In this document: one piece after another, positions 59,704 through 64,000 of the stretch
Layout of the letters: every line of letters begins with the position of its first letter
Position numbering within the stretch: the first letter of the stretch is position 1
Assembly: GCA_039822045.1 (NCBI GenBank)
Contig: JBCBMY010000005.1
Location: forward strand, 124,001-188,000
DNA from: HLUCCA09 sp039822045
GTDB lineage: Bacteria > Pseudomonadota > Alphaproteobacteria > Rhodobacterales > Rhodobacteraceae
DNA length: 64,000 bases
Direction: 5' to 3'
Translations under genes and position numbers: made by a program
Notes under the pieces: model-generated
The model's database searches: none
The model's input: only the letters and a program-made list of their open reading frames with translations
What the model was told of the DNA's origin: nothing

Positions 59704-60450
59704 CTACGCAGAGAGCTGCTCCATGACATCGTCGGACACCTCGAAATTGGCGGTGACGCGCTGCACGTCGTCGTCGTCCTCCAGCACCTCGATCAAGCGC
59801 ATCAACTTCTGCATGCCCTCGAGATCGAGTTCCGTCGTGGTGGTAGGCTTCCAGATGAGCTTGGTCGAATCCGCCTCGCCCAGAGCGTCCTCAAGGGCGG
59901 TCGACACGTCGTTGAGGTCTGTGTCGGCGCAGTAGATGACGTGCCCATCCTCGGAGCTCTCCACATCCTCGGCCCCCGCCTCGACGGCCGCCATCATCAC
60001 CGTATCTTCGTCTCCAGCGCCTGCGGGATACAAGATCTCGCCTTTGCGCTCGAACATGAAGCCAACGGAACCGGTTTCGCCGAGGTTTCCGCCGTGCTTG
60101 CCGAAGGTCGACCGAACCGTTGAGGCAGTGCGATTGCGGTTGTCGGTCATCGCCTCGACGATGAGCGCCACGCCGCCCGGGCCATAGCCCTCATACCGGA
60201 TCTCTTCGTAGTCCTCCGCATCCCCGCCGGACGCCTTCTTGATCGCCCGCTCGATCACATCCTTCGGGACCGACTGCGACTTGGCTTCCTTGACCGCCAG
60301 CCGCAGCCGCGGGTTCTTTTCCGGATCGGGATCGCCCATCTTGGCGGCAACGGTGATCTCTTTGGAAAGCTTGGAGAAAAGCTTGGATCGGGCCGCATCC
60401 TGGCGCCCCTTGCGGTGCTGGATGTTCGCCCATTTGGAATGGCCTGCCAT
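59704..60450 (-). CDS. yebC: YebC/PmpR-family protein
   Basis: 248 residues. The start MAGHSKWANIQHRKGRQDAA and the acidic middle (RYEGYGPGGVALIVEAMTDN, NRTASTVRSTFGKHGGNLG) are diagnostic. It is a translation-related factor (it relieves ribosome stalling) or DNA-binding regulator. The gene ends 164 bp before the lysE start; the CATAYG array follows it. Confidence 0.96.
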   Translation of the reverse strand: MAGHSKWANIQHRKGRQDAARSKLFSKLSKEITVAAKMGDPDPEKNPRLRLAVKEAKSQSVPKDVIERAIKKASGGDAEDYEEIRYEGYGPGGVALIVEAMTDNRNRTASTVRSTFGKHGGNLGETGSVGFMFERKGEILYPAGAGDEDTVMMAAVEAGAEDVESSEDGHVIYCADTDLNDVSTALEDALGEADSTKLIWKPTTTTELDLEGMQKLMRLIEVLEDDDDVQRVTANFEVSDDVMEQLSA

Positions 60451-60651
60451 GGGTCTCTCCCGGCTCTTGCAACGCCCGTCACTGGCTGGCGATTTTCATA
60501 GCGCAAAGCCTGGCCGAAGGGCAATCCCGGCTCAGCCCCTTCCGGGTCGAGCATGCGCCCATCGAGCGAAACCGCTTTGGACCGATGGACGGCCCTGAAT
60601 TCTGGCCTCCCGGCCTTGTCGACGACGCAGCGCCGCCTTAGCACTCGCCCC

Positions 60652-61485
60652 ATGAATATACTCTTTCTCGGCGACGTGGTGGGCCGGGCCGGGCGCGTCG
60701 CCGTGTCCGAGCGTCTGCCTGCCCTTCGCTCAGCCTGGAACCTCGACTTCGTGGTCGTCAACGGTGAGAACGCCACCTCCGGCGCGGGTTTGACCGAGGC
60801 GCATGCCCGGCTCCTTCTGGAGGCGGGCGCGGATGTCGTGACCCTTGGCGACCATGCCTTTGACCGGGCAGATATGCTTCAAGCCATTGAGAAAGAAACG
60901 CGTATCCTGCGCCCCATCAACTATGCCAAGGCTGCTCCGGGCCGGGGCGCGCGCATCTTCGAAGACGGCAAGGGTCGGCGCGTTCTGGTGGCGCAGGTGC
61001 TGGGCCAGGTCTTCATGAAACGGCCGTTCGACGACCCGTTCTCAGCTCTCAACCGGCTGCTCTGCGCCCATCCGCGGGGCGGGCAGGTGCAGGCGATCCT
61101 GGTCGACATCCATTGCGAGGCGACCTCTGAGAAGATGGCAATCGGCCATTTCTGCGACGGCCGGGCGAGCGTCGTCGTGGGCACCCACACCCATATTCCG
61201 ACCGCCGACGCACAGATCTTGCCGCGCGGCACGGCGTTTCAGTCCGACGCGGGCATGTGCGGCTCCTATGACAGCGTGATCGGAATGGACAAAACCGAGC
61301 CCATGCGCCGGTTCGTGACGGGCATGTCGAAGGGACGCTTCGAGCCGGCCGAGGGCGAAGCGACGCTGGCGGGCCTCTACGTCGAGACCGACGACGCCAC
61401 AGGCGCCGCCACGCGAGTTGAGATGGTGCGACAGGGCGGGCGCCTCGCGCCGGCTGGACCGTCTCCGCTTGGGGCCGGAGTGTGA
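60652..61485 (+). CDS. ymdB: YmdB-family metallophosphoesterase
   Basis: 277 residues from ATG 60652; upstream in-frame codons are not homologous. Metal-binding motifs are FLGDVVG (Asp), VNGEN (Asn), LGDHAFD (His), DIHCEATSEK and GTHTHIPTAD (His-x-His). It hydrolyses phosphodiesters, possibly cyclic nucleotides, as B. subtilis YmdB. It is divergent from yebC, and overlaps the EamA gene by 4 bp. Confidence 0.93.
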   Translation: MNILFLGDVVGRAGRVAVSERLPALRSAWNLDFVVVNGENATSGAGLTEAHARLLLEAGADVVTLGDHAFDRADMLQAIEKETRILRPINYAKAAPGRGARIFEDGKGRRVLVAQVLGQVFMKRPFDDPFSALNRLLCAHPRGGQVQAILVDIHCEATSEKMAIGHFCDGRASVVVGTHTHIPTADAQILPRGTAFQSDAGMCGSYDSVIGMDKTEPMRRFVTGMSKGRFEPAEGEATLAGLYVETDDATGAATRVEMVRQGGRLAPAGPSPLGAGV

Positions 61486-62420
61486 CGACCGCCCCAAATG
61501 CAGGGCAAGATGCGCGCGCCGCGCGGCACGAGTGGATCTGGCTCATTCTCCTTCTGATGGTCCTTGGTGCAGGATGGGGCGTCACCCAGCCGATGGCAAA
61601 GATCGCTGTCTCCGAAGGGTATCGGCACTTGGGCATCCTGTTCTGGCAACAGGCGCTCGGAGCTGTCTTTCTCGGGGCGATCTGTGCGGCGCGGCGGTTG
61701 CCCCTGCGGCGCGATCGGGCGGCTCTGCTGTTCTACCTCTACATCGCTTTGATCGGCTCGGTCTTGCCAGGGATCGCGGGCTATGAGGCTGCCCGGTTTC
61801 TGCCGTCGGGTTGGCTGTCGCTCTTACTCTCAACCGTGCCTCTGTTTGCCTTTCCCATCGCACTCGCACTCGGAATCGACCGGTTCGCATGGGCGCGCTT
61901 CGCCGGCCTGTCCCTCGGCCTTGGCGGCGTTGCCCTGCTGGCGGCACCTTGGTCAGACAGTGGGGCAGGAGTGAGCCTGATCTGGATCGGTGTGGCGCTC
62001 ATCCCGCCATTCCTCTATGCCATTGAAGGAAATTCGGTTGCGAAGTTTGGCACTGCGGGCCTTGACCCGGTGCAGTTGCTCTTTGGAGCCTCGCTGACCG
62101 GCGCCGTGATCACCGCACCGCTCGCCGTGGCCACGGGCACGTGGATTGATCCGCGCCCGCCCTGGAACGCGCCCGACGGGGCCATTGTGGTGTCGTCGAT
62201 GGTCCACGCGTTGGTCTATGCATCCTATGTTTGGCTCGTGGGCCGCGCCGGATCGGTCTTCGCCGCACAAGTGAGCTATCTTGTGACGGGGTTCGGCGTC
62301 ATGTGGGCGATCCTCCTTCTGGGCGAAAGCTATGGGGCGGCCTTCTGGGGCGCATTGGCGCTCATGCTTGCGGGGATGACGCTAGTCCGGCCACGCACCC
62401 GCCGGACCGCCCCCGCCTGA
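61482..62420 (+). CDS. EamA/DMT-family transporter
   Basis: 312 residues from GTG 61482, overlapping the ymdB stop by 4 bp. Ten hydrophobic helices, and segments GAGWGVTQPMAKIAV and AAQVSYLVTGFGVMWAILLLGE of EamA type. The substrate is unknown. Coupling to ymdB suggests co-expression, but no common pathway is apparent. Confidence 0.9.
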   Translation: MTTAPNAGQDARAARHEWIWLILLLMVLGAGWGVTQPMAKIAVSEGYRHLGILFWQQALGAVFLGAICAARRLPLRRDRAALLFYLYIALIGSVLPGIAGYEAARFLPSGWLSLLLSTVPLFAFPIALALGIDRFAWARFAGLSLGLGGVALLAAPWSDSGAGVSLIWIGVALIPPFLYAIEGNSVAKFGTAGLDPVQLLFGASLTGAVITAPLAVATGTWIDPRPPWNAPDGAIVVSSMVHALVYASYVWLVGRAGSVFAAQVSYLVTGFGVMWAILLLGESYGAAFWGALALMLAGMTLVRPRTRRTAPA

Positions 62421-62496
62421 GGCGGGCGCTTGCGCCGTCGCACCCCCGTGCTAACCCTCGTCCCCAGTTTGGGGCGTCGATCGTAAGGTGAGCCGC

Positions 62497-64000
62497 ATGG
62501 AGACCCAGTCCCTCGGAGCCATGCTGGGCAGCAACGGCGATGCCGTGCTCGCCCTGGTCACGATCGCTGTGATGTTCGTCTTGTTTCTGCGCGAAGTGTT
62601 CCCGACCGAGGTTGTGGCGATCGGTGGCGTGTCGGTTCTTTTGGCCACGGGGGTGCTGCCCTATGATGCAGGGCTGGCGGTCCTGTCGAACCCGGCCCCG
62701 TGGACCATCGCCGCCATGTTCCTGCTGGTGGGCGCACTTGTGCGCACCGGGGCACTTGATTGGTTCACGCAGTTGGCACAGGCCCAGGCCGGCGTGAACC
62801 CGATGCGCGGGATCGCGGCGCTCCTAGGCTTTGTCGTGGTCGCCTCGGCCATCATGAACAACACGCCCGTCGTTGTCGTGATGATCCCGGTTGTGGTGCA
62901 GATCGCGCGGAGCCTGGGTGTCGCGGCATCGAAACTGCTGATCCCGCTGTCCTATGCAGCGATCATGGGAGGCACATTGACGCTGATCGGCACGTCGACG
63001 AACCTCTTGGTGGACGGCGTGGCGCGGACGGAGGGCCTGGCGGCCTTCTCGATCTTCGAGGTGACGCCCCTAGCGATCATTCTGGTGGGCTGGGGCGTGG
63101 TCTATCTCCGCTTCGTTGCGTGGCGGCTGTTGCCGGAACGAAGCAGCATGGCTTCGGTTCTGTCCGATCGCTCGCGCATGAAATTCTTCACCGAGGTCGC
63201 CGTGCCCGAGGGATCCGCGTTGATCGGCCGACCGGCGCTGGAGGTCGAGATCTTTCGGCGAGAAGGCGTTCGGGTAATCGACGTACTCCGCGGGGACGCG
63301 TCGCTTCGGCGCGACCTGAAGGCTGTGGAGCTCCTGGCCGGCGACAGGGTGGTGCTGCGCACCGAAATGGCCGAGCTCCTGAGCCTGCAGGAAAACAAGG
63401 ACCTGCGCGCCGTCGACAAGCTCAGCTCTGTCCGGACCGAGACGGTCGAGGTCCTTATCACTCCGGGTACGCGGATGGTGGGTCGCAGCCTGGGGGCGCT
63501 GCGGTTGCGCCGGCGCTACGGTGTGTATCCGCTCGCAGTGCATCGTCGGAACCAGAATATCGGGCGGCAGCTTGACGACCTGGTCGTGCGGGTCGGCGAC
63601 ACGCTGCTGCTGGAGGGCGCGCCGGCGGACATCCAGCGCCTGGCGGCCGACATGGAACTGGTGGACGTAACCCGGCCGGCCGAACGGGCCTATCGCCGGC
63701 GCAAGGCTCCGATTGCTGTGGCGGCCCTGCTAGGGCTCGTGGGCCTTGCTGCGCTGGGGCTCGCGCCGATCCTGCTTTTGGCCGTTATGGCGGTGGCCGT
63801 TGTCCTGCTGACCCGGTGTGTCGATGCCGATGAGGCGTTCTCCTTTGTCGAAGGGCGGCTTCTGGCGATGATCTTTGCAATGCTCGCCGTCGGGGCGGCA
63901 CTGCAGACTTCGGGCGCTGTGCACCTCATCGTCGAGGCCATTTCGCCATGGATCAGCACGCTGTCGCCGGTACTGATGATCTGGTCTGTCTATCTTCTGA
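62497..64000 (+). CDS. SLC13-family permease with RCK_C domains (cut by window end)
   Basis: The frame starts at ATG 62497 (AAGGTG upstream) and is open at the window end after 501 codons. The N-terminal half has about six helices and the family loop IMNNTPVVVVMIPVV followed by GGTLTLIGTSTNLLVDGV (the SxxTN-like motif). Residues about 225-390 form two cytoplasmic TrkA-C/RCK_C domains (VAVPEGSALIGRPALE and ITPGTRMVGRSLGAL). A second transmembrane half begins near 405. It should be a Na-coupled anion (sulfate or dicarboxylate) transporter. Confidence 0.92.
   Translation, partial: METQSLGAMLGSNGDAVLALVTIAVMFVLFLREVFPTEVVAIGGVSVLLATGVLPYDAGLAVLSNPAPWTIAAMFLLVGALVRTGALDWFTQLAQAQAGVNPMRGIAALLGFVVVASAIMNNTPVVVVMIPVVVQIARSLGVAASKLLIPLSYAAIMGGTLTLIGTSTNLLVDGVARTEGLAAFSIFEVTPLAIILVGWGVVYLRFVAWRLLPERSSMASVLSDRSRMKFFTEVAVPEGSALIGRPALEVEIFRREGVRVIDVLRGDASLRRDLKAVELLAGDRVVLRTEMAELLSLQENKDLRAVDKLSSVRTETVEVLITPGTRMVGRSLGALRLRRRYGVYPLAVHRRNQNIGRQLDDLVVRVGDTLLLEGAPADIQRLAADMELVDVTRPAERAYRRRKAPIAVAALLGLVGLAALGLAPILLLAVMAVAVVLLTRCVDADEAFSFVEGRLLAMIFAMLAVGAALQTSGAVHLIVEAISPWISTLSPVLMIWSVYLL

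Overview
The window is high-GC DNA from an alphaproteobacterium, most likely a member of the Rhodobacteraceae (Roseobacter group). I infer this from the protein families and their style: a CheB-CheR-PAS-HWE kinase beside a LOV protein, ThiXYZ behind a TPP riboswitch, a KpsT/KpsE/KdsA capsule cluster, a PqiA-PqiA-PqiB operon and the overall codon use. No rRNA gene is present, so the assignment rests on the proteins alone.

Positions 1 to about 15904 are an accessory region. At the left edge is the N-terminal half of a tyrosine recombinase of the kind that accompanies IS91-like elements. It is followed by a satellite- or ICE-like integrated element: an XRE repressor and ImmA/IrrE protease pair, small hypothetical genes, a CHC2-zinc/Toprim primase, a large P-loop replication ATPase, three further small element genes, a FitA/FitB toxin-antitoxin pair, a complete type I restriction-modification operon (hsdR-hsdM-hsdS) with a uracil-DNA-glycosylase-like fourth gene, and a large serine recombinase. 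The stop codon of the recombinase lies inside tRNA-Gln(TTG). A perfect 20-bp palindrome at the recombinase promoter matches an imperfect copy at the XRE promoter, so repressor, protease and integrase look like one switch.

From tRNA-Gln to the right end the DNA looks chromosomal, after about 0.9 kb without a recognisable gene. In order it holds: capsule export and KDO synthesis genes (kpsT, kpsE, kdsA) without kpsM; an ArsR regulator with an SO_0444-type permease; a family-4/5-like uracil-DNA glycosylase, an SseB-like gene and an EamA transporter; a PHP phosphoesterase; a light or stress signalling block (CheY-like receiver, CheB-CheR-PAS-HWE kinase, divergent LOV protein); thiXZY with its riboswitch; an MpaB-like oxygenase gene; and a CaiB/BaiF CoA-transferase.

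The right half continues with a sugar ABC transporter operon, a SnoaL-like protein and an aldose 1-epimerase, which together look like carbohydrate uptake. Next come the PqiAAB envelope lipid-transport operon, NADP-malic enzyme, propionyl-CoA synthetase, a cytosolic hybrid kinase (HK-REC-HPt) followed by a LuxO/NtrC-type sigma-54 activator, NAD kinase, glyA, a DUF1178 gene, a short-chain dehydrogenase, three more transporters (two EamA, one LysE), yebC, ymdB and the start of an SLC13-type permease cut by the window end.

The features I consider most worth following up are the shared operator linking XRE to the serine recombinase, the UDG-like gene in the type I RM operon, the seven-copy 11-bp-period CATAYG array upstream of lysE, the PqiB protein with a five-fold approximately 100-residue repeat tail, and the LOV/CheB-CheR-HWE module.
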